64,000 nt of DNA from Peltaster fructicola. Taxonomy: Eukaryota; Ascomycota; Dothideomycetes. How positions within the stretch are numbered: position 1 is the first letter of the stretch; each line of letters starts with the position of its first letter. The notes beneath the pieces were generated by a model, which worked only from the letters and a program-made list of their open reading frames with translations, was not told where the DNA came from and did no database searches. Location: assembly GCA_001592805.2 (NCBI GenBank), contig CP051141.1, forward strand, positions 1,736,001 through 1,800,000, given 5' to 3'. Of the stretch, positions 1-10,204 are shown in pieces. The position numbers and the translations under genes are program-made.

Positions 1-1
1 G

Positions 2-1072
2 CTGGCCAACAACCTTGGCTCTGCAGTCTTCAGACGTTGGCTGCGTCTCTACCTACCCTGCTTTGCCATCGCATTCTTCCAGTTCCTGGAGCTGCGAAGT
101 GGCTGGCGTGGCATCACCAACAAGGAGAGAATGCCCAGTTTCTGGGCCCAACTTTCAGACTTCATCTTCTCCTGCAACTCGTATGCTGAGCCTTTTGTGC
201 TAGATCGCAACAACTGGAACTCTCTCCATGGCTACGACTGGACGATGTGGACTATCCCGTACGAGTTCGCTGGCAGTCTATGCGTCTTCCTGGTCGTACT
301 TGCATGTGCTCGAATCCAATCGTACAGGAAGCGATCGTTCGTCATCGGCTTCTTGTCACTCTACGCATTCTGGGAGGCTAAGTGGAGCTACCAGCTGTTC
401 CTCAGTGGCGTCTGGATCGCAGATCATGTTCGAGAGCTGGGTGGATTCGAGGCCATTGCACGTAACTCCAACAGCACAACTCGGATGCGTTGGTTCCTGG
501 TTCTGATCGTTGGACTGCTCCTTGCAGGAAATCCAGAGCCGTCCGAGGCCTACTCTCGTCCTGGTTATGCTTGGCTCGACAAGTTGGTCACCTTCCAATG
601 GTATCTGATCGAAGGTGGAGGACGTCTCTGGTGGAACTGGGCTGGTATCCTCATCATTCTCAGCTGTTGCCACCTACCAGGGATTCAGAAGCTCTTCAGC
701 ACTCGAATCTGTCGCTACCTTGGACGCATCAGTTTCATGATCTACATCACTCATCGTATCATCCTGAACGGTATCGGTACCCACATCAAGCGCTTTATCT
801 TTGATCTCTTCGGAAGAGGACCTTACATCGATGTTCCTCGTGTGCCAGGAATTTGGCATCCAATAATCACACTGTGCATCTTTATCATCTTGTGGGCCAT
901 TCATCTGCCTATGGTCATTCTTTTCGCCAACTGGGCTGAGATCCTCATCGATGCACCTAGCACTCGTTTCGCCAAGTGGGTTGATGAACAGTTCGTTGGT
1001 GGAACACAAGAGCGGCCAAGTGCAGAGCCTGTACTGCCCACAAATGAAAGCAACGGCAAACCCATTGCTTAG
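2..1072 (+). CDS. Acyltransferase-3 family membrane protein, copy 1 (5' end outside window)
   Basis: Multi-pass membrane protein of the acyltransferase 3 (OafA/YrhL-like) family, which moves acyl groups onto sugars or other acceptors at a membrane. The frame is open from base 2, so the start and the N-terminal catalytic His region lie upstream of the window. What remains aligns by eye with the two other copies here: an LGS.VFRRW.RLYLPC block at the left edge, the MWTIPYEFAGS block near 250, the WW.W.GILIILSCCHL segment near 630-670, and the GRISFMIYITH block near 725-750. It ends with a hydrophobic segment and a short polar tail. Family assignment is firm; the acceptor substrate cannot be read from sequence. 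No frame break is seen in the visible part. Confidence 0.85.
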   Translation: MANNLGSAVFRRWLRLYLPCFAIAFFQFLELRSGWRGITNKERMPSFWAQLSDFIFSCNSYAEPFVLDRNNWNSLHGYDWTMWTIPYEFAGSLCVFLVVLACARIQSYRKRSFVIGFLSLYAFWEAKWSYQLFLSGVWIADHVRELGGFEAIARNSNSTTRMRWFLVLIVGLLLAGNPEPSEAYSRPGYAWLDKLVTFQWYLIEGGGRLWWNWAGILIILSCCHLPGIQKLFSTRICRYLGRISFMIYITHRIILNGIGTHIKRFIFDLFGRGPYIDVPRVPGIWHPIITLCIFIILWAIHLPMVILFANWAEILIDAPSTRFAKWVDEQFVGGTQERPSAEPVLPTNESNGKPIA

Positions 1073-1326
1073 AATGTAACATTGAATCTGGGAAGAGAGC
1101 TTTCGCCTAGGTTGTATTTATGGATAAGATACACTGTAGTACATGTACACGATAGCAATTTGGATATGCTCGCGTGACCATGCCTCACATCACACTCACG
1201 ACTCTTACCTCCTGCCTGTTCGCATACGCTGTTGTCAGCGCCGTTTTACATGTCTGAATGCTCACAGTCTGCACAACGCTTAATCACCAATCACAATATG
1301 TGTTTGACCAGCAGAAATACAAGTGT

Positions 1327-2426
1327 TCATTTCTTCTTACGCACACTCCGACTTTTAAACGCTGCTTCCGTATCCGAATCTTCGTCTGGAGGAGTCGCAG
1401 CGTAAAGCATGTCCAGAGTTCGATTGGTCGTAGACTCACGTCTAACCATGCCTCTTTTCTGCGACCCTCTAAGCAAAGCGGTACGCTCATTGATCTGCTC
1501 GGTCTCATCGCCCACAGTACTAGTTATACCTTCCACAGAAGCTTCTCCTTCATCCTCTTCATTGACGACATCGTCCTGCATGTGACGATTTCGCAGTTGG
1601 TAGTGGACTCCGAGCGCAAATAGAGCTCCTTGCAGCACACCAGTTACAATATAGACCATCCATGTGCTCCAGCCTTCGGGACCGACGCGCAGATACAAGC
1701 TGAAGGCGAATAAGAAGGCTCCGGGTGCTTGGATCACCATAGTCGTCAAGCTGAGGCTTTTCACGTCCTTGATGATGTAGGTGTAGTAGATCTGTGGAAT
1801 GTACTGTACAGCAGCCAAGAGACCAGCGACGAGGCCGAGGATGTTTGCCCATGTCTGTGTGTGACGCGGCCAGGCGGCTACAAGCGCGACAGAGGTAATG
1901 AACACGATCATAACGGCGAATAGCGTTGTACCTCCAACAATAACTGCGTCCCGTCTCTTGGTCGGTGCGGTGGAACCTAGGCTGGCGACAGAGTCTGACA
2001 GGTCGAAGGTTGGAAAGAAGATGAAGAAGAGCATAACACTGCAGTACTGTTAGTACGTTCTGTAGCCTCATCTACAGTAACTGACATGAACATGAAGCAA
2101 GCCCACTGACACCCAATCTGAGCGACGCCTAACAGCGCAGCAGCACATGAACTTCCGTCCAGCTCTTTACAGCACCGAATGTCTGCTCTGCTTGCTGGCA
2201 AGACCAAGATATTTCCAATTGCAGCAATACTTGAAAGGCTGCCCAGAAGCACCCACCATGGTGACAGACCCTCGCTCGATCGTCTGGAGATGATCTTGAG
2301 ATGTTGTGGAATGTAGCTGATCAGTATGCCCACGATCAGAAACGCGGCCAGTGATACAGCCCATGGATTTGGTGAACGTAGTGCGTCGCAACGCTCGGAG
2401 AATTCAGTTGCTTGTAGTGAAAGCAT
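1327..2426 (-). CDS. PQ-loop repeat membrane protein
   Basis: Two-exon gene. Exon 1 is 2426..2086 and exon 2 is 2038..1327; the 47-nt intron begins GTCAGT, has a CTAAC branch site and ends CAG. The product is 350 aa. Two PQ-loop motifs are visible, YIPQHLK at residues 38-44 and YIPQIYYT in exon 2, each inside hydrophobic segments, as in the SWEET/cystinosin/Ypq superfamily of small-molecule transporters, often of endomembranes. The C-terminal 90 residues are polar, acidic then basic, ending RKKK, and probably cytosolic. The start is the ATG before LSLQATEF; the longer upstream frame is not membrane-like. It is divergent from TYW1. The transported substrate is unknown. Confidence 0.85.
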
Positions 2427-2762
2427 CGTGAGGTATGCGGTCGTTCGTTCGTGATCGTCAGACCAGCGTGATGCCTCACATCTTCCTGAGATAGCTGTGC
2501 TCCAGGAACGCGAGGCGGATGAGGAGGTCAGGAGCTCGGACGAGACGAAGCAAAGCACAAACAAGCGCAGTGTACATGTGTTTAGTATGACGCGCTCGTG
2601 TGACCAATAAGCTAATGCCAGCTCAAACAGGAAGGGACTCTCGGCAACTGCCACCTCCAGCCAGTTGCTTGTGTTGTTGTGGGGCGCGGCTCAAAATGTG
2701 GCGTATTACTCGAAAATGCTCCAGGTTATGAAGGACAAAGGTATGGAATCGCACAATGCATC
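2427..2762. promoter_or_regulatory. Divergent promoter region, PQ-loop gene / TYW1
   Basis: This 336-bp gap between two outward-facing starts must hold both promoters. I see no clear TATA box or other recognisable site. The TYW1 frame extends upstream to a GTG at 2679, but the first in-frame ATG is at 2763. Confidence 0.4.
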
Positions 2763-4967
2763 ATGGTCGCTTCTGAGCTTCTGGAAGAGGCCATCAGTAT
2801 ATGGCATGCCCACAGACATGGGCTGCTGGTGCTGATTAGCATAATTATCATTGTCCTTCGGCTTGTGGTCTTCAAGCCTCGTCCGCAGGCACACGAGAAT
2901 GTGATCAACGATACACCTGATCCCAAGGCAGCTTCGAGGACAGAAGTAACTCACTATCATGAGAAACCGCCTTTGATAGCTCCACCAAGCAACCTAAGGG
3001 TGGTCGACAATGGCCCACGACCAGGTCTCAGGAGTGGACCGAAACGTATATCTGGCAAGAGATTCTCACCAGACAAGATTGCGAATGAGCATACTGTCAG
3101 CGTACGTCCGGTGATCTTCTACTTCTCAGTTGGCGGGTCTACAAGAGCCAGAGCAGAGGAACTTGCACAGTCATTCTCGACGAGCTCTCAAACCGTTGCA
3201 TGCCATGACTTGGCAGAGATCGATCACGACGATTTCTTCATCACTGTGCCAGAGACCAAAGCGGGAACCTCGTTACTGTACCTTCTGCTTATACCATCGT
3301 ACGATATAGACACAGAGCTGGCTAACTTCCTGGCCAATCTTGCTGAGATACATCACGACTTCAGAATAGACACAGGACCTTTGGCACAACTCGCCGGATA
3401 CTCTGTCCTTGGGTTTGGCGATTCTCAAGACTGGCCAACAGAGCGCGAAGGCTTTTGCTCACAGGCCATCGAAGTAGATCAATGGATGAGCAAGCTCACC
3501 GCTGGACGAAGAGCTTTCCCTCTAGGTCTAGTGGACGTGAAGAAGACAGGAGTGTCTGCTCGCATAGATGAGTGGCATAGGGGTGTCGAAGACATTATGC
3601 GCGATCTGGCCCAGGGCAAGGGACTAGGTGAAGGTGTTTCAGGCAGCGGCGATCCTTATGAGAGTGGTGACGAGATCGAAGAGGACGACGGCATTGAAAC
3701 GGCGCCTAGACCAAGTAAGACGTCTAAGGTCACCACAGATCTCGAAGACATCCGGGCACCGCCACCTGTTGACTTCACAACCACAGCATCAGCACCGAAA
3801 GCCATGGTGCCTGTGGCGTCGCCAACTTACAACTCCCTCACCAAACAGGGATACTCTATCGTAGGCTCACATTCTGGTGTCAAGATCTGTCGATGGACGA
3901 AATCCGCTCTACGAGGGCGTGGCTCATGTTACAAATACTCCTTCTATGGCATTGCATCACATCGATGCATGGAAGCAACACCATCACTGAGCTGTTCTAA
4001 CAAGTGCGTCTTCTGCTGGCGACATGGTACCAATCCTGTAGGCACCACCTGGAGGTGGCAGGTCGATCAGCCCGACCTCATCTTCGACGGCATCAAAAAG
4101 GAGCACTACAGGAAGATCAAAATGCTGCGAGGAGTACCCGGTGTTCGAGCTGAACGATTTGAGGAGGGTATGAGGATACGACACTGTGCTCTCAGCTTGG
4201 TCGGCGAGCCAATCTTCTATCCCTTTATCAATGAGCTCCTCGCTATGCTGCATAAGGAGCACATTTCCAGTTTCTTGGTCTGTAATGCCCAGCATCCAGA
4301 TCAGCTAGCGACTCTGGGTCCAGTGACGCAGCTGTACGTCTCGATTGATGCTTCGAACAAGGAGAGTCTGCGCCGGATTGATCGTCCGCTACACAGAGAC
4401 TACTGGGAGCGTTTCATCAGGTGCATGGATATCCTGAGAGCAAAGCGCAACACACATCGCACAGTGTTTCGTCTTACGCTAGTCAAAGGCTTCAACATTG
4501 AAGAGGAGGCCGAAGGATATGCTGATCTCGTGGAACGGGCCCTGCCATCATTTATTGAAGTGAAAGGCGTCACATACTGTGGTACAAGCACTGCAGCTGG
4601 TGCCGGTCTCACCATGCAGAATGTGCCGTTCTACGAAGAGGTCACAGCATTTGTGCTTGCATTGGAGGCAGCTCTGCTCAAGCGAGGTCTAGACTACGGC
4701 ATTGGCGCAGAGCATGCACACAGTTGTTGCATACTACTCGCTGATAAGAAGAGATACTTTAAGGTGCCAAAGGATGCACAGGACAATGTCAAACGATGGC
4801 ATACCCTCATTGACTACCCTTCCTTCTTTTCACTACTTGAGAGTGGCAAGCCATTTGGCCCTGAAGACTACATAGGCTCTCCTACTGCAGAGTGGGCGCT
4901 CTGGGGCAATGGTGGTTTTGATCCTCGAGATGAGCGAGTCGATAGGAAAGGACGAGCCATAGTATGA
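2763..4967 (+). CDS. TYW1: tRNA wybutosine-synthesizing protein 1 (4-demethylwyosine synthase)
   Basis: Radical-SAM enzyme that condenses N1-methylguanosine-37 of tRNA-Phe with pyruvate to make 4-demethylwyosine, the tricyclic step of wybutosine synthesis. It is 734 aa in a single exon. Order of parts: an N-terminal hydrophobic anchor (about residues 18-36), a disordered linker, a flavodoxin-like domain (about 115-255), an acidic linker, then the radical-SAM core with the iron-sulfur motif C411-X3-C415-X2-C418 (SCSNKCVFCW). Family signatures follow, including SLVGEPIFYPFINE and YVSIDASNKESLRRIDRPLHRDYWERF. This two-domain form with a leading membrane segment is usual in fungi and animals. The ATG at 2763 is chosen because the upstream frame contains only a GTG start. 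No frame problem is seen. Confidence 0.96.
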   Translation: MVASELLEEAISIWHAHRHGLLVLISIIIIVLRLVVFKPRPQAHENVINDTPDPKAASRTEVTHYHEKPPLIAPPSNLRVVDNGPRPGLRSGPKRISGKRFSPDKIANEHTVSVRPVIFYFSVGGSTRARAEELAQSFSTSSQTVACHDLAEIDHDDFFITVPETKAGTSLLYLLLIPSYDIDTELANFLANLAEIHHDFRIDTGPLAQLAGYSVLGFGDSQDWPTEREGFCSQAIEVDQWMSKLTAGRRAFPLGLVDVKKTGVSARIDEWHRGVEDIMRDLAQGKGLGEGVSGSGDPYESGDEIEEDDGIETAPRPSKTSKVTTDLEDIRAPPPVDFTTTASAPKAMVPVASPTYNSLTKQGYSIVGSHSGVKICRWTKSALRGRGSCYKYSFYGIASHRCMEATPSLSCSNKCVFCWRHGTNPVGTTWRWQVDQPDLIFDGIKKEHYRKIKMLRGVPGVRAERFEEGMRIRHCALSLVGEPIFYPFINELLAMLHKEHISSFLVCNAQHPDQLATLGPVTQLYVSIDASNKESLRRIDRPLHRDYWERFIRCMDILRAKRNTHRTVFRLTLVKGFNIEEEAEGYADLVERALPSFIEVKGVTYCGTSTAAGAGLTMQNVPFYEEVTAFVLALEAALLKRGLDYGIGAEHAHSCCILLADKKRYFKVPKDAQDNVKRWHTLIDYPSFFSLLESGKPFGPEDYIGSPTAEWALWGNGGFDPRDERVDRKGRAIV

Positions 4968-5263
4968 TGAGCAGATGTCTTGTTATTGTAGCTATAGCTA
5001 TCTACTATCTCGTACCAGGATACATGGGCAGACTGCTGTAATCATGCAGAGAATACTCTGTTGGATGGTAAGACATAGCACAAGCTCTGACAATGCCTGA
5101 ATGACATGATCTGAACCGATTCGACCATATGAGCCATCCAATGCCTTGAAATGATCGACAACAGTGGTCCATACTCTATCCAGTGCTTCAGTAATGAAGG
5201 ATGAAGCTGCAAGATGACAATGCCGAAATAGATTCCGAGCACGGGTACAGGCCAGTGTGTTGA

Positions 5264-8200
5264 TCAGAGAACCTCGTGTTTACCAGAGACCGAGCGAGAA
5301 CCCTTCCACAGATCTTTCCAGTGACGCTTGCCAGGGGATCCATACTCGCCAGATACAACAGCTCGCTCTGGCGAGATCTTGATTCCAACCATGCCTGCGA
5401 TCTGCTCAAGCTTGCCTTTGGCTGGAGAATGCTTGGTAGATCTGCTTGCTGAGCGACGGTTGGTCTTAGAAAGCTTGACAGGGCTCGAGCGAGGTGACAC
5501 TGCTGGCGACATAGGTCCAGGACTGACTGGCGGCGAAAGACCATCCAGAGAGAATTCCTTGAAACGTGAGCCGGCTTCTGCATTGAATGTTGAGCCAGAG
5601 ATCTCACAAGCGCTTGCTAGCATAGGCTCACGGTCGCTATGTGATGAGAGCTTGTCGGCAGGCTGACCATCGAATTGATTCTGAGCGAAGAGATGCGAAG
5701 TCATGTTGACGACGTTGGCAAGAGAGTTGCGAGTACGCCATTCGAGTGGACTGATGATGCGTTTACCTTGATTGAACATGTTCGGACGGTCGTTGCTCGC
5801 GCTCATGCCTGGTGCAGAAGTTGTGCCAGGAAGATCCTTGTCAACAGCACCGAATGCGACTCTGTCACTGATATTGAGGTCGGCGAACTGAGCTCTAACA
5901 TCTCCATGTGTGCCAGACGAGACAGACTGGCGTTCCGGTGCAACACTCTGCTGAGTTGCAGTACCACCATGGTAAGGCGTCTGTGCGACCGAAGACGATC
6001 TGGTCGGGAAAGGGAACTCGGCGAGACCTTGACCGCCCAAGGACATGTAGTACTCGTGGTGCTTCTGCCACGCACCGAGATTGAAAGCTGTGTTATCAAT
6101 AGATGGTCCATCAAGAGCTGGAGTCAAGATGACATCCTCATTGCTTGGTGAGTAGATTGCCTCCTTCAAGCAGTCCTTGCTACGAGTGTAGAGCTCGACG
6201 GGTACTGGGAATTGTTTAGCATCATAACCCGGTGAGTCCAACGAGACTTGATCAGTGATGGCGGAGGGCTCAGATTTCAGCAGGCCAGAGCAATAGCCGT
6301 CGAGAAAATCGCCCTTACGATCAGCACCAACCGGCCGACGAGATAGACCAGCCTGGTAACCTTCGACCCAAGCACGAGGCTTGTGGCTGAAATCAATGAG
6401 GCGCAGGCCAGAAGGAGTGTTGGCATCGTGCGAAGACGAAGCACCATCGTGTGAGTGATGAGCTTGTGGAATCGCTCCTGGAGCCTCACCGCTTGGCAAG
6501 AAATGCGAATGACGGTGACCAAAGACCTTATCGTGTGCATGACCTCTCTTCGTAGAGCTCGCAACGGGAGTGCCTGGTGGTGCGACAGGAGTGCTGACGT
6601 GCTCCTGTTGGATGTGTAGGAAAGCCCGAGTCGGTATCTTCGGGTTCCAATCAGCATTACCATCCTGCTGAACCGACGAGTTGTCACTGCTTCCACGAGC
6701 AGAGTCCTGAGGGATTTCATTCTCCTTGTCAGAGTCATTTGTTGACAACGGATATTCGTGTTTGCGCATAGAATGGTCGCGAGTATTATGAGGGAAGAAA
6801 TCCATAGTACGAATGCTGGAACCGCTAGAGGTGGTAGCAGTGTGGTGAGTTGAACGCTGGGAATGATCGCCTGTCTGATCACCTGTTGATGCAAGACGCG
6901 CGAACGACAGTGGAGTCGGTGGCCGATCCCTGATAGCCTTGTGGTCAAGCTCAGATGTTCGAGCGGACCTGTTGGCTCCGTCGACAGCCGGCTTGTAGAC
7001 TGGGCTCATAGGATTGAGCAGAGACTTGACGTTGATGATCTGCTTGGTGTCCGGATCCTTGAGAGCCAAGGCATGTGATTGACGAGGAGTCTGTGGTCGT
7101 AGCTCATGAAGGGAAGAAGTTCCGTCGATCTGAACAGCTACTGGCTCAGCTGGTCGCTCACTTGCTGCTGTGGATAGAGCTGGTGCTGCGTATGGCTGGA
7201 ATGGTGGCATCCACGCGACAGATCCGTCGAACGGAGGCGGATGCATGAAGAATCCCATCGGAGGTATCAGCATTGGTGGTGCCATGAAGCCAGGTCCGTC
7301 GCTTGGGACAGACTCATGGTTATAAGATGGTTGAAGTGGCATGAATGGTGTTTGACCAAGGAACTGCTGCTGGTGGAATGAAGCAGGCACAGAACTATTC
7401 TGTTTGTTCCCCAGAGCGAAGGACTGATTGCTGAAGGTCCTGGGCGACATTCTATGGCGATCGGATCCGGCTCTAGGAGTCTGAGGACGCTCGTTCGACT
7501 GCTGAGTAGCAGGACTATCCTTCAACAACTTGATAGCCTTGCGTATTCCATCCAGCGTGATGACAAGCTCGCGACGCTTGGCCACAAGTGCATCCTTGGC
7601 GGATCTGCCCATGCTCTTCCCGTGGATGACCTCAGTCTTGTCAAGGTCCCTTAACTCGTGGTCCAACTTGCTGTACTCGAGCTCGAGGCCAGTGATCTGT
7701 GTAGAGATGGAGGGCTGTAAGGAAGCTGGAGCAGGTACCTGGGAGGGTGGCAGCGGTGCTTGCGTTGGTATGTTGTGTCCATGCGGCAGCGCCGTGTTCC
7801 CACCGCTGAAGCTCTTCTCGGTGATGTTGAGATTGGGAGCTGGCATGTACAGCTGAAGTCCGCCGTCGACCTCGGTCAGAGGTAAGATTGTGCCATTGAC
7901 GATCTGGTAGAGTCGCCCTTCGATATCTTGAGCAACAAAACCATTCTGACTACCATCTTGTGCAGTAGGTCCCCATTGTAGTGCTTTGCCGGCATGATAG
8001 TTTGGTGCAAACTTGATCAGACCCCCATTGACCTGAACGGCGCTGTAGCCATAACGTGGCAAGCACAGTGGAGACTGTTCGCTTGGAACGATGCGTCCGC
8101 CGGCTGTGACTCGAACGTGAGTTGGCGATCCATGTGCTTTGACAATGGCTTCGGCTTTCTTACGCTTCAAAGATGGTGTGGGCGATGGACGAAGGCGTGC

Positions 8201-8810
8201 AGGCACCGCTCGAGCGGGCTGATTACTGTTTTGAACCTCGCCAAGGACTATGCGATCAGTGCGGGGAGGCGGATTGATTGATTGATCGTTCGGGTCGGTA
8301 GAGGCATTCTCGTTGTTGGTACGATCCGATGGGAGTCGAAGGCCAGCCAAGCCGTGACGAGATCGCAAGGAGCGAGCTGCGAATGACCGCGAGCCTCGAA
8401 GGACATGATCTATAGGTGAGTAACGCTCGATTAGTTTCCCTCGATGAAATCGTGAATATGTCTTGACTGTCGAGGGAGTTTTAACAAGCTTGTCTACCCA
8501 GCCAGCATGATAGTCGTGGTCCATGTCGTCCACCATGCTTTAGATTGTGTCCTAGTGGATGTGGCTTGTAGTTTGTGGCAGAGGGAGGAGGTTGTGCTCA
8601 GAACGAATGTTGTGCGGGCAACAGTGCTATACTGCAGGGTCCTCGACTAGCTTTAGGGATGTGCCGTCATAACATACCTTTGACTAGCTCTGCATCATCC
8701 ATAACATGCTCTTCGATTGCTTCGGAAAGCTTGGGTGCTGAGTACGAGTTGCGTAGTTGGTGCAGTTGCTCAGCTGAGTAGACACGGCGTGTCAGCTGAG
8801 CATCAGGCAT
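5264..8810 (-). CDS. Large disordered conserved fungal protein, function unknown
   Basis: A long exon (8493 down to 5264, about 1076 codons) rich in Pro, Ser, Gln and His, with no catalytic domain I recognise. The N-terminal third has an ordered-looking stretch (about residues 120-220 of the spliced form: GRIVPSEQSPLCLPRYG, LYQIVNGTILPL). A helical segment with many charged residues follows near residues 250-310. The C-terminus is basic, with several SP motifs. A plausible first exon lies at 8810..8678 (starting MPDAQLTRRVYSAEQLHQLR), ending in a GTATGT donor. The best in-frame acceptor is at 8494, giving a 184-nt intron and a 1120-aa product. That intron is long for this window and could hide a second one. 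Without this exon the long frame starts at ATG 8536. A YxxxxL motif in the first exon resembles eIF4E-binding motifs, which is only a hint. Confidence 0.7.
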
Positions 8811-9487
8811 GGTGAGTGTGGGATGCTGGTATGTTCGAAATCGTGACAAAGGTTGAGTGACAGAAGTTGGTCTGCAAGCCCATCAGCATTACTATTGCTA
8901 AACGCAAAGACGTCACGTAACTTTTGATCCAGAAACGGGTGTCCACAGTCGGCGAAACGACAGATTATTCAGCGAATGACCAGAGAGCGACAGCTAGCAA
9001 GAGTTGTGAATGGCTGAGTTGTGATGAGAGGGGGGATTACGAGATTGTAGAAGGTTGGTGTGTATTGTCAAAGTTACAAGAGAGAAGCAACTCAACTATC
9101 ACAGCCCTTGCTGTGCTTTCCTTGACTCCCGCCATGTCCTTGTGCTTCTTGCTACAGCTGACGGTATAAGCTTTCGCAGGTGCACGTTGCGCTGCTTGTC
9201 AAGCACAGCTTGCGACCCGGCAAGTGCAGGTCTTTCAGCACTTGGCAGCTGCATGTGCATTGCGGTAGCAGTCTCCATGAAGAATCACATGCTGCCACTG
9301 AATCATGAATCCCATGCCTGGAAGCACAGATGTAAATGTTCCATCTCTTGTGAGGCTGTAATGCTTGCGAGCCAGTGTAATCTTAGCTGGCTACCTTGCC
9401 ACATCATGGCGATGTTGTTGTCCACCACAGATCGTGTCTGCAGTTCGCTCGTAGGCATATGAGTATATAGCGGAATAGCAGAATGCC
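8811..9487. other. Intergenic, no gene seen
   Basis: This 677-bp stretch lies between the start of the disordered-protein gene and the end of the mitochondrial uS19 gene. The open frame at 9055-9462 on the plus strand has no recognisable features. The region probably holds the promoter of the 8810 gene. Confidence 0.4.
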
Positions 9488-9955
9488 TCATTTATTCTTG
9501 GTCTGCTTGTAGGTGAATCGTTTCCGAGTGCTGCAATTTGTCAGTCCACATGTTACAGAGAGTTTAAGAGCAGATGTACGCTGAGAACTCTCCTAGTTTC
9601 CTACCAACCATGTTCTCGGTGATCACGACATCGTTGTAGACTTTGCCATTGTGGACTTGAAAGATGAGACCAACGAAGTTTGGTAGAATGACAGCTGATC
9701 GTGCTTGCGTTCTGATGGGTCGTATGCTTTCGCCCTGTTTCGGTCGCACAATCGGCAGACTATACCATCGTCTCGTCAGTGCTCCATTGAGTGTATACGG
9801 TATAGCTTGTCGCAGCAAAGCTGGACGCTGTCAAGAAGACTTACGGCACGATGTGCGGTCCTGAGAGGGTCAGCCATCGTCGCGCATTGCGATATAGTAC
9901 CCAATTACTTACCCTTCCATACGGAGCGCCTGAACAAGACGCTGGTTGCCCTCAT
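9488..9955 (-). CDS. RSM19: Mitochondrial small ribosomal subunit protein uS19m
   Basis: Four-exon gene of 93 aa: exons 9955..9913, 9860..9845 (only 16 nt), 9759..9580 and 9530..9488. All introns have GT..AG ends (52, 85 and 49 nt). The joined protein starts [20 protein letters not shown] and continues through [20 protein letters not shown] and [20 protein letters not shown]. These are the S19 hallmarks: KGP near the start, the VHNGK turn, and the VGxKLGEF(S/A)xTR block that contacts small-subunit rRNA near the decoding region. The length matches bacterial S19 (about 92 aa). Only exon 3 is long enough to appear as an open frame. The gene is divergent from MRE11. Confidence 0.93.
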
Positions 9956-10204
9956 GATGGCGATAGTTATCGATCAATCTTGATATATTGAGAGGGACGT
10001 CAATCGTCTGCGGGAGATGAATCCCCATTGCTACTAGTGGAATAGTGTTAGCGTAGGCAGCACACCAATCAGGAGTTAGCTTCATTCGCCTTGGATCTTC
10101 GGCCTATAACTCGTGTGTCTGGGAGCACCTTTCTTCTTTCACGTTTGAGCTTCCTACGATATGCTGGCAGGCAGAAAGGAAGGCTTTCTACAAGTGCGCC
10201 CAAG
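9956..10204. promoter_or_regulatory. Divergent promoter region, uS19m / MRE11
   Basis: This 249-bp gap between two outward-facing start codons must carry both promoters. I cannot identify specific sites. Confidence 0.45.

Noticed and set aside
9055-9462. 135-codon plus-strand frame between two minus-strand genes
   Set aside because: No recognisable domain, irregular Cys/Ser composition, no splice or start context supporting it.
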